Part shown: piece by piece, positions 1-8,366 of the stretch | Layout of the letters: each line of letters starts with the position of its first letter | How positions within the stretch are numbered: the first letter of the stretch is position 1 | Source: Prevotella sp. oral taxon 376 | GTDB lineage: Bacteria > Bacteroidota > Bacteroidia > Bacteroidales > Bacteroidaceae | Assembly (NCBI RefSeq): GCF_003043945.1 | Contig: NZ_PYXG01000001.1 | Coordinates: 1,178,001-1,242,000 of the forward strand | Reading direction: 5' to 3' | DNA length: 64,000 nucleotides | The notes under the pieces: model-generated | Database searches by the model: none | The model's input: only the letters and a program-made list of their open reading frames with translations | Told to the model about the DNA's origin: nothing | Program-made: the position numbers and the translations under genes

Positions 1-239
1 GGCTTGCCCTGTCGTGGTTTGCGCTCGACCTGACGCTCCACATCGTCCTGGGCTTCGGCATCAACGAGGTCTACATCATGTCGGCGCACTGGATCTTTGT
101 CATCCCCATTGCCGTCGGCTATCTGCTGAAGGCCCTGGCTCCCTTGCCCCGGAGGCTCTTCAGGGCGTTGCTCGTGCTGCTCACTCTCTACCTATATGTT
201 TATAACGGATATTTTATAATCGACTACATGATATGCTGA
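1..239 (+). CDS. C-terminal fragment of polytopic membrane protein, paralogue of the next gene
   Basis: The reading frame starting at base 3 is open from the window edge to a TGA at 237-239, so the 5' part lies outside the window. The visible ~78 residues align closely with the end of the next protein: both have a SWFA segment, then LGFGINEVYIM, then an aromatic-rich helix and a final YVYNG/LVYNG helix. At least two transmembrane helices are visible. Its stop overlaps the start of the downstream gene by 7 bases (ATG at 233). Two adjacent paralogues with an overlapping junction indicate tandem duplication. The biochemical role is unknown. The position beside a polysaccharide operon makes a cell-surface glycan role possible, but that is inference only. 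Confidence 0.8.
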   Translation, partial: LALSWFALDLTLHIVLGFGINEVYIMSAHWIFVIPIAVGYLLKALAPLPRRLFRALLVLLTLYLYVYNGYFIIDYMIC

Positions 240-1654
240 AGATATTCAAGATAAGGCCCGAGGAGCGGTGGCTGGCCCTCGTCGCCCTGCTTTTCGTGGG
301 CATGCTGAACGCCTTGGTGGTAGCGGAATACTTTCCCGTGCTGTCCCAGCCGTTGGCTGATTATCACAACCTTGCCCGCGACACCTTTCATATCTCAGGC
401 TTCGACGCATGGACCTATTCCATCTTGAGCGACTGGCACGGATGGGAGTTCAACATCTACCGCCATCCGCTGCTGGCCGTTTTCTGCTTCGTTCCTTTCC
501 TGCTGAACCAGGGGCTGATGGCGTTGACGGGCATCAACTGTGCCGTTCCCATCATGGCACTGATTGAGCTGTTCTCCGGATTCTACTCCGTCGTCTTCCT
601 CTACCGCATCCTGCGTGAGGTGATAGGCACCGGCCGCCTCGACGCTACGCTGCTCACCGCCCTGTTCTTCACCTTTGCCTTCATCATCCTCACCGTCATG
701 GTGCCCGACCACTTCAATCTGTCGATGTGCCTGATGCTTATCTGTCTCTACATCGCGGGCAGGAAGATGGGGCGCCGACGACTGATGACGGCATGGCAGA
801 CCGTGCTCCTGTTCTTTTTCACGGCCGGCGTATCGCTCAACAACGGGGTCAAGATTTTCCTCGCGGCACTCTTCGCCAACGGCCGCAGATTCTTCCGTCC
901 ACGGTTCTTCCTGCCTGCCGTCATCCTCCCCGCCGCCGTGATGTGGGGCATCGCCGTGCTCGAGTTTCAGGTGTGGGCACAGCCTTTAGAGACGGCGGCG
1001 CACCGGAAGATGGAGGCTCGCGACCGGTTTTTCAAGGACAGCGTGTATCAGGCGTTCCGCCGTCAGCATCCCGAAATGGACAGCGCGGAGGTTCGTGCGG
1101 GCACGAATAAGGTGCTGAAGCGGTTGGCCTATCAGCAGTATGTGCGGAATCATGCCCACCCGAAGATAGGGCGCCCGATGTCGAAAAAGGGCTTCATGGC
1201 ATGGACCGACAAGGAAACCGACCGCTGGCGCAGTGTGGTGGAGAATCTTTTCGGCGAGTCGATACAGCTTCACAGGGCCAACCTCCTTCAGGATATCATG
1301 AAAGACAAGCGGCCGATGATCGTGCCGTATGAGAAGGATTACCACTATTGGATTGAGGGATTGCTGGCCGGACTGTTTCTCGCGGGCGTCTTCCTCGCCC
1401 GTCGCAGCCGCTTTTTCTGGCTCGTCTTCTCGTGGTTTGCGTTCGACATGGCCATCTATATCGTGCTGGGCTTCGGCATCAACGAGGTCTATATCATGAC
1501 CTCGCAGTGGGCTTTCATCATCCCGGTAGCCATGGGCTATCTCTTCCGTGATGCCCGAGGATGGCTCCGCGGGGCGTTGCGGGCGGCGGCGGGAGCACTC
1601 GCCCTGTATCTCCTCGTCTATAACGGCAGTCTGATCCTGACACACTTGAGCTGA
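233..1654 (+). CDS. Polytopic inner-membrane protein (DUF6080-like), function unknown
   Basis: A 473-residue protein with an N-terminal helix at about residues 14-35, a cluster of strongly hydrophobic helices between about 80 and 250, a long charged loop (about 255-370), then four more helices to the C-terminus. This layout, with a big soluble loop between two helix bundles, is seen in GT-C-like and polysaccharide-associated membrane proteins of Bacteroidetes. I recall such proteins being annotated DUF6080, but could not check this. The start ATG lies inside the stop region of the preceding paralogue, so the two are translationally coupled. The LGFGINEVYIM segment in the last bundle is almost identical in both copies and may mark a functional site. 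No catalytic motif could be named. Confidence 0.7.
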   Translation: MLKIFKIRPEERWLALVALLFVGMLNALVVAEYFPVLSQPLADYHNLARDTFHISGFDAWTYSILSDWHGWEFNIYRHPLLAVFCFVPFLLNQGLMALTGINCAVPIMALIELFSGFYSVVFLYRILREVIGTGRLDATLLTALFFTFAFIILTVMVPDHFNLSMCLMLICLYIAGRKMGRRRLMTAWQTVLLFFFTAGVSLNNGVKIFLAALFANGRRFFRPRFFLPAVILPAAVMWGIAVLEFQVWAQPLETAAHRKMEARDRFFKDSVYQAFRRQHPEMDSAEVRAGTNKVLKRLAYQQYVRNHAHPKIGRPMSKKGFMAWTDKETDRWRSVVENLFGESIQLHRANLLQDIMKDKRPMIVPYEKDYHYWIEGLLAGLFLAGVFLARRSRFFWLVFSWFAFDMAIYIVLGFGINEVYIMTSQWAFIIPVAMGYLFRDARGWLRGALRAAAGALALYLLVYNGSLILTHLS

Positions 1655-1696
1655 CCCTGCACGACCGGCATCAGGGCTGCCGGCCGTCAGGAGAAT

Positions 1697-1762
1697 GGCG
1701 AAATCGGCGAGATTGAACGACAAAATCGCCGATTTCGTCGCACGATTTCGCCGATATTGTCA
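1697..1762 (-). repeat. Dispersed intergenic repeat, copy 1
   Basis: This ~66-base element lies between two convergent genes. Read on the minus strand it has three ~22-base units, each carrying a near-palindrome around TCGGCGA/TCGCCGA, and ends in a TCAATCTCGCCGATTTCG-like unit. Four further copies lie at 26882, 43421, 50877 and 59153. Short ORFs drawn through it come from the repeat and are not genes. Confidence 0.85.
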
Positions 1763-1802
1763 CGCTGAAAGCCGTTACAAGGAAACGAACCTGCCGCTGC
1801 CC

Positions 1803-2714
1803 TCAGAATCGGAAGTAGCCTTTGATCATGCTGCGGAGTCGTCTCGGAATCTTCACCCAGAGATTGTTGGTGCGGCCGTAATAGCGTTCGTAGGCGCTGC
1901 GGGCGGCTTCGTTTTCCTCGACGGGCGATATCTTCTTCACCTCAAGCGGCTTCATCCACAGGCGGGAGACATAGGGGTCTCCCGACAAGGAGTTTGTCCC
2001 TGAGCCGTCGAGGCCCTCGTTGGAGACGAGGGAGCGCCCTACATTCAGCGACAGGATATCCTTCAGGAAGAGCGAGGCGTTCCAGCGGATGGCCCAGGAG
2101 TTGTTCTTTCCCTTGGTCTGCCGCCGCAGCATGCGGGTGAAGCCGTAGGTTCCATTGAAATCGAAGCGTCTCGTGAGTCTCCTTTCCTCCAGCTGCCGCA
2201 GCAGTTCCCTGCCGTCGGGATTGAAGTGTGTCCATGCCCGTTGCCAGGTAGCCCACCCCCAGCTTCCCGTCCATTGGATGAGGAAGGTGTCGGGCAGGGT
2301 CGTGTCTTGTGTGAAGTCGCACGCCTGGATGTGTCCCACACGGGGCTCGTCGGCATAGGTTTCGAGAGCCTCGTTCATGAACCGCAGGAAATATGGCGAC
2401 ACCACGAGGTCGTCTTCGAGCACGATGACGCGCCCATGCCGGTTGACAACTGTCGACACTCCGTCGATCACATTGCGGGCCAACCCCCAGTTCTCGGCGC
2501 GCTCAATGATGTGCACTTGCTTGAAACCGGTGGTGCCGCGCACGATTTCCCTCACCTGCCTGACGGCGTCCTCATCGGCCGCCGACCGTGCCGCGTCTGA
2601 GAAAACATAGAGTTCAGAGTTGCCGGTCTCCGCGTTTTGCAGGAGTGAGGCCAGTCCCCGCTTGACATGCTGCGGGCGGTTGTATACGAAAAGTAAGATC
2701 GGTGCTGGTTCCAT
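1803..2714 (-). CDS. Glycosyltransferase, GT-A fold
   Basis: A 303-residue GT-A-type transferase when started at the ATG at 2714, which overlaps the TAA of the upstream glycosyltransferase by one base. A longer in-frame start at 2828 would add 38 residues lying inside that gene and is not credible. The N-terminus reads PILLFVYNRPQHV, the usual first strand and sugar-nucleotide loop. NWGLARN follows at about 80-86. VIVLEDDLVVS is the acidic (DXD-like) metal site at about 103. WGWATWQRAW is a recognisable later motif in this branch. Last gene of a four-gene minus-strand operon (flippase, fusion transferase, GT2, this gene). Probably adds one sugar of a surface polysaccharide repeat unit; donor and acceptor cannot be read from the sequence. 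Confidence 0.82.
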   Translation of the reverse strand: MEPAPILLFVYNRPQHVKRGLASLLQNAETGNSELYVFSDAARSAADEDAVRQVREIVRGTTGFKQVHIIERAENWGLARNVIDGVSTVVNRHGRVIVLEDDLVVSPYFLRFMNEALETYADEPRVGHIQACDFTQDTTLPDTFLIQWTGSWGWATWQRAWTHFNPDGRELLRQLEERRLTRRFDFNGTYGFTRMLRRQTKGKNNSWAIRWNASLFLKDILSLNVGRSLVSNEGLDGSGTNSLSGDPYVSRLWMKPLEVKKISPVEENEAARSAYERYYGRTNNLWVKIPRRLRSMIKGYFRF

Positions 2715-3604
2715 TATACATAGTTTCTTAGGTCGACATGCAGTGAAAGTTCGCGCGCCTTGATGACTTCGCCGGTGCGGAAGAGCAGTGCGAGAGCCAT
2801 GGAGAGATAGGTGAGCCCATAGCCCCAACGGCCTTTGGCGAATGACCGGAGCGCCTTTTTGCCCACCGCCAGCACGCCCGGGGCGAAGGCCTTGCCGAAG
2901 GAATGGTTGATATTGGCGTATTCCGAGAGGTGATAGACACGCTCCGTGCGGAAGAACGACCGTCTCGTCTGCTGGCGGAACTCACGGTCGTGGTAGCCGA
3001 AGACGGCGGGTGTGAAACCTGTCTTCCATCCATAGTGGAGCATGCGGTTCGCCAAGTCCTTGTCTTCGCCGTAGTGATAGAAGATGGGGGCAAAGAATCC
3101 CACCTCGCGGAGCGCCCTCATCGGCAGATACCAGATGGCCGCATTGATGAAGGGCACCTCTGTTACCTCGTCTTCGGGCAGCCGGTGGAGGTCGCTCAGA
3201 CCGCTGTATGCGCTGAAGCCATGCTCTATCTTGTCGCCGCTGCCCGTGAGATGAACGGGCGAGAGGATTCCGTATTCGGGATGTTTGCGGCTGGCGGTCG
3301 TGAGGGCGGCAAGGGTATTGGTGTCTATCCATGCGTCCTGGTTCAGCAGGAGCACGCCGTCGTAGTCCTCACGGTCGGCCTTGTGAAGACCTATGTTGTT
3401 GGCCTTGCCGAACCCTAGGTTGCTCTTGTTTTCAATGAGGGTTACCTCCGGGTAGCGTTCCCGCAGGGTCTTCACGGTGTCGTCCTTGGAGCCGTTGTCC
3501 AGAACGATGATGTCTACCGGCACCGAGGAGGCCTTCAGCGAGCCCAGGCACTTATCCATCCACTTCGTGAAGTTATAGGATACAATGATGGCGAGTATCT
3601 TCAT
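2714..3604 (-). CDS. GT2 family glycosyltransferase (rhamnosyltransferase-like)
   Basis: A 296-residue GT2 enzyme. ILAIIVSYN at the N-terminus, VLDNGSKDDT at about 35-44, NLGFGKANNIG at about 61-71 and LLLNQDAWID at about 85-94 (the DXD equivalent) are the standard order of the inverting GT2/WbbL-like branch. A hydrophobic stretch near the C-terminus (about 245-270) could be a peripheral membrane anchor. The start overlaps the last bases of the upstream fusion transferase (its stop is at 3601), and the stop overlaps the next gene, so the genes are tightly coupled. Likely acts at the cytoplasmic face of the inner membrane in O-antigen or exopolysaccharide assembly. Sugar specificity is not predictable here. 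Confidence 0.85.
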   Translation of the reverse strand: MKILAIIVSYNFTKWMDKCLGSLKASSVPVDIIVLDNGSKDDTVKTLRERYPEVTLIENKSNLGFGKANNIGLHKADREDYDGVLLLNQDAWIDTNTLAALTTASRKHPEYGILSPVHLTGSGDKIEHGFSAYSGLSDLHRLPEDEVTEVPFINAAIWYLPMRALREVGFFAPIFYHYGEDKDLANRMLHYGWKTGFTPAVFGYHDREFRQQTRRSFFRTERVYHLSEYANINHSFGKAFAPGVLAVGKKALRSFAKGRWGYGLTYLSMALALLFRTGEVIKARELSLHVDLRNYV

Positions 3605-5430
3605 GATGGGTCTTTTTTGATGATTTCCACTTCGATTCGTCCTATGGCGGCGGCCGTCAGGGAGAAGGTGCTGCCGAAGGAACCGATGATTCTGCGGGTG
3701 CGCGACAGGGTGTAGAGTTCCACGAGGGCGTCTTCCATACCGCTGAGCGAGCTTCTGTCGGCTTTCCGGGGCAGGGTGAGGATGCGGCCGGGGAACTCTC
3801 TGCGGAGCTCGGCCTTCACCTCTTCGTCGTCGGAAGCCAGATAGAAGCGGGTGTCGTCGGGCTCCTCCCGCATGCGGGCGACGAACATCGGGGTGGGGCT
3901 ATACCGTATGGAGCGTTCCTGATCGGTGCGACGGATGTGCACGCCGACCACTTTTCCGTGGAAGTCGGCGGTTGCCTCGTCGACTCGCCGCTGCAGTTCG
4001 GCAATGGGGTGGAAGCCGTCGAAGGCATTGTCGGGAATGTCTTTCGCCATGAAATACACATGGCTGGCGAGCCATACCCTCTTGCCTTTCGCCCAAGGGG
4101 TGAAGTCGAAGCCCTCATACATCCGTCGGGTGGCTTCCCCTTCGTCCATCCTTGCGTTGAAGAAGAGTTTCTGGAAGAGGCGTGGGAGCCGGAAGTTGCG
4201 CTTGCGGGGGCGGTCGCGGAGCATCTTGTCGGCGAGCGAACCTTGCCGGAGCGATATCCCCATGCTGTCTATGGAGCAGAAGAGCTGGTCGAAGCGGCAG
4301 CCTAATCCCCAGTCCTCAAACCACAGGACAGTGAGCCGGGAATGGCTCTCCCGGGCCAGCCGGACGGCTGCGGCTATGGCTTTCATACGGTTGCCGAGGC
4401 CTCCGGCGGGCACGAAGACGATGGCTCCCGCGGCCGGCTCCTTGATCCGGGGCAGGGGGAGGAGTCTTGAAACGAGCCTCCGCCCCCGGGTCATCATGCG
4501 TTTCAGGGGCGAGAATCCTTGTTCCGCGGCCTTCAAATGCCCTGTTTCCCTCGTGATGTCGGCTTCTGTCCATTCGGGCATGTATTGCCGTGCAAGTTGC
4601 CCGAAAGCCTCGGCGTCAGCTTTCCCGTCCGTGCTTTTCAACTGAGTGGACAGGTTCAGGCAGTTGCGGGCGTTGGCTTTGCGGAGAAGGTCATAGACCT
4701 CCCGGTCGCGTTCTTGGAAGTAGTCGATGAGCAGGTCGCGGTTTTTCAGGGAGATGAGGGCACGCTTCTTGCGGTCTCCCCCTGTCCAGATGCTGGTCTC
4801 GAGCTTGCGGTAGACGGCCATCACCCGTCTCATGTAGTAGGCATCTCCATACCGTGCGTTGAGCATGTGCATGGCGAGATCGTAGCTCGTAACCCTGTCC
4901 ATCCAGTCGGGAAGCGGCCCGAAGAACCCCCGGCGATAGAATACGGAGACATTGGTGATGGGGTTGCAGAGGGCTAAGTCGTGCAGGGAGACGGTCTCTT
5001 TCTGGCCGCCGTTGCTCAGGCTCTTGGTTCCGTCGGCCTCGTAGAAGTTCACCACACGGTGGAAGCACATGCTGTATTGCGGATGGGCATCCATGAAGTC
5101 GGCCTGTATCTGCAGCTTGCGGCTGTCGGTCCAATAGTCGTCGGCCTCGCAGACGGCGATGTACTGCCCCCTCGCGAGGCTGTAGGTCTCGATGAAGTTG
5201 CGGGCCAGTCCGAGGTTCCGGGCATTCTCGTGGACGATGATTTGTTCCGGATACAGTTCCTGCCAGGCCCGGCAGCGGGCCAGGGTGCCGTCGCCGCTGT
5301 GGTCGTCGCCGATAATCAGTTGGATGGGGAACGAGGTCTGCTGCAAGACCACGCTGCGGATGGCCTCGTCGATGTATTTCTCCTGGTTGTAGGCGAGCAT
5401 CAGCACGCTCACCTTGATCGGGTTCTCCAT
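3601..5430 (-). CDS. Bifunctional glycosyltransferase: GT2 domain plus fucosyltransferase-like GT-B domain
   Basis: 609 residues, about twice the length of one transferase. Residues 1 to ~240 are a GT2 domain: VSVLMLAYNQEKYIDEAI, GDDHSGDGT at 41-49 and the metal site CEADDYW at about 94-100. After a linker, residues ~335-605 form a second domain with GGLGNRMKA at about 345 and HIRRTD at 498-503. It also has FYLASDDEEVK and a final GSFGSTFS segment. The G-G-L-G-N-R loop and the H-x-R-R-T-D motif are typical of the NodZ/FUT8/GT11-type fucosyltransferase superfamily that binds GDP-sugars. The protein may therefore add two successive sugars, the second possibly fucose. Three bases separate it from the upstream flippase. 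The fusion itself is clear; the donor assignment is inference. Confidence 0.8.
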   Translation of the reverse strand: MENPIKVSVLMLAYNQEKYIDEAIRSVVLQQTSFPIQLIIGDDHSGDGTLARCRAWQELYPEQIIVHENARNLGLARNFIETYSLARGQYIAVCEADDYWTDSRKLQIQADFMDAHPQYSMCFHRVVNFYEADGTKSLSNGGQKETVSLHDLALCNPITNVSVFYRRGFFGPLPDWMDRVTSYDLAMHMLNARYGDAYYMRRVMAVYRKLETSIWTGGDRKKRALISLKNRDLLIDYFQERDREVYDLLRKANARNCLNLSTQLKSTDGKADAEAFGQLARQYMPEWTEADITRETGHLKAAEQGFSPLKRMMTRGRRLVSRLLPLPRIKEPAAGAIVFVPAGGLGNRMKAIAAAVRLARESHSRLTVLWFEDWGLGCRFDQLFCSIDSMGISLRQGSLADKMLRDRPRKRNFRLPRLFQKLFFNARMDEGEATRRMYEGFDFTPWAKGKRVWLASHVYFMAKDIPDNAFDGFHPIAELQRRVDEATADFHGKVVGVHIRRTDQERSIRYSPTPMFVARMREEPDDTRFYLASDDEEVKAELRREFPGRILTLPRKADRSSLSGMEDALVELYTLSRTRRIIGSFGSTFSLTAAAIGRIEVEIIKKDPS

Positions 5431-5433
5431 ATC

Positions 5434-6870
5434 TTATTTCTTTCTTTTCAGCAGTTCGATTGACTCCCGCAATATCTTGCTTCCGCTGAGGTAGGCGATG
5501 AGGAAATAGACCGTCATGCCCGTGATGAGCTGGCAGACGAGCAGCAGGAGGTGGTGGGCGACGACGAGGCTCACGCTCCACACCGCGGCCATCATGAACA
5601 GCGAGACGGCCAGATAGGGCAGGATGTCGCGCAGCTGGTGCGTGAGCCGGTAGCCCGTATACCGCTGGGTATAGGCCATGCTGATGATATAGACGAAGAG
5701 GCGGACGCTGATGAGTCCGCCCACCATCGTCAATACGCCCTGACGGAAGAACAGGGCGATGGCCGCGGCGGTGAGGGCGATCTTGAAGATTTCTATCTTC
5801 AGGATGCCCGACGAGCGTCCGCTCACCTTGATAAAATTGTTGTTAATGGCCGTGAGAATCGTGAAACAGCCGCCCATGCAGAGCAGTTGGAAGAACGGCA
5901 TGGCGGCCCACCAGGCTTCCTTGAACAACAGGCGGAAGAGGGCGGGGGCCACGGCGATGGCTCCGCACATCATCGGGAAGGTGAGGAAGGCCGTGAAACG
6001 AATCGACTTGCGATAGGCGTTTATCAGTCGGTCGTGCTCGTCCTGGATGCCCGAGAATATCGGGTAGGTGGCGTTCTGGATGCTTCCGTAGATGAGGCTC
6101 ACGATGGGATCGCAGATCTTATTTCCCTGCGTGAAGTAGCCGAGTTCGCGTTTTGGATAGAGCTTAGGCAGCACGAGGGAGTAGATATTCAGGAAAACGG
6201 TGTTGACGAGACCGGCGGCGAGCAGACTGGAGGAGAATCCGAAAAGCTCGCGGAGCAGCCGGAAGCTGAAATAACGCTTAGGACGCCAGTCGCTCCAGAA
6301 CCAGAGCAAGGCGCTCTTGGAGGCTGCGAGCGTTACGGGTTGCCATGCCAGCGTCCATACGCCGCAGCCGCCGGCCGCCATGCCTATGGCGCATGTCGAC
6401 GAAAAAAGCATCGAGAGGAGGTCGACTTTGGCCAGTTGCCTGAAGCGAATCTGCTTGTTGAGCAGGGTGTTCTGTATCAGCATGGTGGCATTGAGGGGCA
6501 GGGCGAGGAACACCACGGCGGCAAGCCTCGTGAGCAGGGGCTCGTGGAAATAGGCCACGATGAGCGGACTGGCCGCCATCAGGAGGGCATAGATCAGGAG
6601 GCTCATGGCCAGGTTGAACCAGAAAACGGTGCTGAAGTCGCGGTTGTCGGCCTGCCTTTTCTGAATCAAAGCCGCCCCGAAGCCGCTCTCTACGATGAGG
6701 TTGCCGATGGCGGTGAAGATGGCGAGCATGGCCACGAGGGCGTAGTCGTCGGGAAACAGGATGTTGGCCACGATGACGGCGACGGCGAACTGCAAGGCTT
6801 GCTGACCGAAGCGGTCGGCGAAATTCCATATTAAAGCACCTATCGTTTTCTCTTTCAGGGATTCGGACAT
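5434..6870 (-). CDS. Wzx-type polysaccharide flippase (MOP/Polysacc_synt family)
   Basis: 478 residues with about 12-14 hydrophobic helices and the N-terminal pattern typical of lipopolysaccharide flippases: IGALIWNFADRFGQQALQF, then ILFPDDYALVAM and SGFGAALIQK. This family moves undecaprenyl-linked oligosaccharide across the inner membrane. It is the first gene of the minus-strand polysaccharide operon, followed 3 bases later by the fusion transferase. A Bacteroidetes -7 box lies at 7053-7060, giving an untranslated leader of about 175 bases. No polymerase (Wzy) is recognisable among the four operon genes. The polytopic proteins at 1-1654 are conceivable partners but are convergent, not in the operon. 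Confidence 0.88.
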   Translation of the reverse strand: MSESLKEKTIGALIWNFADRFGQQALQFAVAVIVANILFPDDYALVAMLAIFTAIGNLIVESGFGAALIQKRQADNRDFSTVFWFNLAMSLLIYALLMAASPLIVAYFHEPLLTRLAAVVFLALPLNATMLIQNTLLNKQIRFRQLAKVDLLSMLFSSTCAIGMAAGGCGVWTLAWQPVTLAASKSALLWFWSDWRPKRYFSFRLLRELFGFSSSLLAAGLVNTVFLNIYSLVLPKLYPKRELGYFTQGNKICDPIVSLIYGSIQNATYPIFSGIQDEHDRLINAYRKSIRFTAFLTFPMMCGAIAVAPALFRLLFKEAWWAAMPFFQLLCMGGCFTILTAINNNFIKVSGRSSGILKIEIFKIALTAAAIALFFRQGVLTMVGGLISVRLFVYIISMAYTQRYTGYRLTHQLRDILPYLAVSLFMMAAVWSVSLVVAHHLLLLVCQLITGMTVYFLIAYLSGSKILRESIELLKRKK

Positions 6871-6879
6871 GGACTCTCT

Positions 6880-6995
6880 TCTTAGGAGTTAAGGAGTAAA
6901 GGAAGTAAAGGAGATAAGACATGAGTCTGCTCCGCGCCTCCTTGCTCCGCAGTATTGAGGAGTTGAAGGAGTTAGGGAGTTAAGAAGCTAAGACG
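6880..6995. repeat. Purine-rich degenerate heptad repeat in a leader region
   Basis: The plus strand shows GGAGTTA/GGAGTAA-type heptads in two blocks (about 6886-6918 and 6956-6995), separated by a short inverted stretch GCTCCGCGCCTCCTTGCTCCGC. On the transcribed minus strand this is a pyrimidine-rich tract inside the leader of the flippase operon. Function unknown; slippage-prone by nature. Confidence 0.5.
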
Positions 6996-7052
6996 GTGGT
7001 CTCTGTTCTTGCGCCTGCTCCTGTTGTTCCTATACCTTATATTATATAGGCG

Positions 7053-7060
7053 CAAAGATA
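7053..7060 (-). promoter_or_regulatory. -7 box of the polysaccharide operon promoter
   Basis: Minus-strand TATCTTTG matches the Bacteroidetes consensus TAnnTTTG. It lies about 180 bases upstream of the flippase start with no other gene between. Confidence 0.6.
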
Positions 7061-7089
7061 GGTAAAAAAAACGAGAAAGACCCTAAAAC

Positions 7090-7151
7090 GAAAAAAGAAA
7101 CTGCCCTTTGCGGACTCTTTTTGCCAAATTCAGGCGGTCCGAAAGGGCAGT
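7090..7151 (-). terminator. Terminator of the outer-membrane barrel gene
   Basis: On the minus strand ACTGCCCTTTCGGAC pairs with GTCCGCAAAGGGCAGT across a short loop, and a TTCTTTTTT tract follows. It sits just after the stop of the gene at 7166-7885. Confidence 0.8.
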
Positions 7152-7165
7152 ATGGGCGGTTCGGC

Positions 7166-7885
7166 TTAGAGCCCGAACTTATATCCGAGGGTGAAGGTGA
7201 ACACGCTGTTGCGCGAAGAACCTATCCCGCTCTTGTCGAGATCAGTGAGGCCGAGGAGATAGTGGGCGTCGAGCACGACATGCTTGTACTCGAAGGAGAT
7301 GCCCACAGGGATGCTGAGGTCGAACTTGCGAACGGCATCCTTCGCAGAGATGTCTACATAAGTGCTCGTCCAAGAGGAATTGTTTGGATCGAAGTTGATA
7401 AGTCCTGTGTCTCCGGAAGGCAGCTCCGACAGCTTTGCGGAGTATAAAGTGCCTTTCTCGTGAGCCCGCAGCAGATAGCCGGCCTGTAGCCCGGCATGCA
7501 GGGCAAGGCCTTTCCATACATAGAAGTTGGCCTGTACGGGCAATGTGAGGAAGTCCAAGTCCTCGCGCACATTGTCGGCCTTGATGATATAGACAACCTG
7601 TTTTCCATTCTCTTCTGCCAGTGTCCCAATGGCATTATTGGCCTTGTCGCCATACTGGGCATAGGCCAGTCCGGCCGACAGCGACCACCGGTCGGAGAGC
7701 CCGTATTCGCAGTCGAAACCCACGGTGAAGCCTGGCTTGATTTTAGAACCATCTGTGAGACTGCCCGCCTGGTTGCCCAAGGTGAGACCCGCACGGGGCT
7801 GGAGAGTGAGCTTTCCTTTGCCGGTCTGTGCGTGAATGCCGCTCGCGGAAAGAGCAAACAGCAGGAATAGAATTGTTTTCTTCAT
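7166..7885 (-). CDS. Outer-membrane beta-barrel protein (OmpA/PorT-like small porin family)
   Basis: 239 residues. A signal peptide (MKKTILFLLFALSASGIHAQ, cleavage after residue 18-20) is followed by alternating hydrophobic strands. The start of the mature protein, LTLQPRAGLTLGNQAG, and the repeated YGLSDRWSLSAGLAYAQYG and FEYKHVVLDAHYLLGL segments are typical of 8-strand OMP_b-brl proteins. It ends TFTLGYKFGL, whose aromatic next to the terminus fits a BAM targeting signal. Monocistronic: its own promoter (7921-7928) and terminator flank it. The specific function is unknown; such barrels in Bacteroidetes are often structural or immunogenic. Confidence 0.8.
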   Translation of the reverse strand: MKKTILFLLFALSASGIHAQTGKGKLTLQPRAGLTLGNQAGSLTDGSKIKPGFTVGFDCEYGLSDRWSLSAGLAYAQYGDKANNAIGTLAEENGKQVVYIIKADNVREDLDFLTLPVQANFYVWKGLALHAGLQAGYLLRAHEKGTLYSAKLSELPSGDTGLINFDPNNSSWTSTYVDISAKDAVRKFDLSIPVGISFEYKHVVLDAHYLLGLTDLDKSGIGSSRNSVFTFTLGYKFGL

Positions 7886-7920
7886 TGTTTATTATATATT
7901 AAAGTTCCAAATTCTGGCAG

Positions 7921-7928
7921 CAAAGGTA
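7921..7928 (-). promoter_or_regulatory. -7 box for the barrel gene
   Basis: Minus-strand TACCTTTG, about 36 bases before the ATG at 7885, at the spacing usual for short Bacteroidetes leaders. Confidence 0.6.
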
Positions 7929-8153
7929 TGATTTTTTTCGTTCTGCACCAAGGCTTTCAGGAAAAAAAAGTATAAAAAAGATTTTCCTGGGACTACTTCC
8001 GGGCTTGTCAGCGTTTATCGCCCGCATTCTCCAAGATTGTTTTTTCCTGTACTTCCAATAACGGAAAGGGATAAAGAAACTTAATTTTGTTAATAATTTA
8101 TAAATCCGTTCGTTTTGTCTCCTGCTGCCCTTGTCTGATTTATAAATAATGAG

Positions 8154-8161
8154 TAATTTTG
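8154..8161 (+). promoter_or_regulatory. -7 box of the rplM-rpsI operon promoter
   Basis: TAATTTTG matches TAnnTTTG. A TTG at 8131-8133 lies 20 bases upstream, the expected -33 spacing. This places the transcript start near 8168 and leaves a leader of about 200 bases before rplM. Confidence 0.65.
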
Positions 8162-8167
8162 CAATCC

Positions 8168-8366
8168 GATTGATTGGGGCACGCTTAGAGCCCCAAGACA
8201 TGGTTGTGTTAATAGCGTCGCCTTTGGCCGGACGGCGCGGTTAGTGAATCAGCCGTGCGGCAGAGCGAAAGCCATGGATGGTCTCTTTTAGACTGGAGGC
8301 GCCGTGAGGTCTCTGCTGGAATTAGTAAGGAAAAATGTTTTTTAGTAGTAAAATTTAAATTTTAAG
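8168..8366 (+). ncRNA. Structured 5' leader of rplM (candidate ribosomal-protein autoregulatory RNA)
   Basis: About 200 untranslated bases lie between a well-placed promoter and rplM. A GGGGCACGCTTAGAGCCCC hairpin (about 8177-8195) and a CGTCGCCTTTGGCCGGACGGCG-type stem (about 8217-8238) are visible, followed by a region with GCCGTGCGG and CCATGGATGG. Autoregulatory leaders upstream of L13 operons have been proposed in Bacteroidia. I recall a family named L13-Bacteroidia, but could not test membership. Confidence 0.5.

Noticed and set aside
5551..6834. 427-codon frame antisense to the flippase
   Set aside because: Composition is dominated by Glu/His/Gly typical of antisense to a membrane protein; the flippase is clear on the minus strand.
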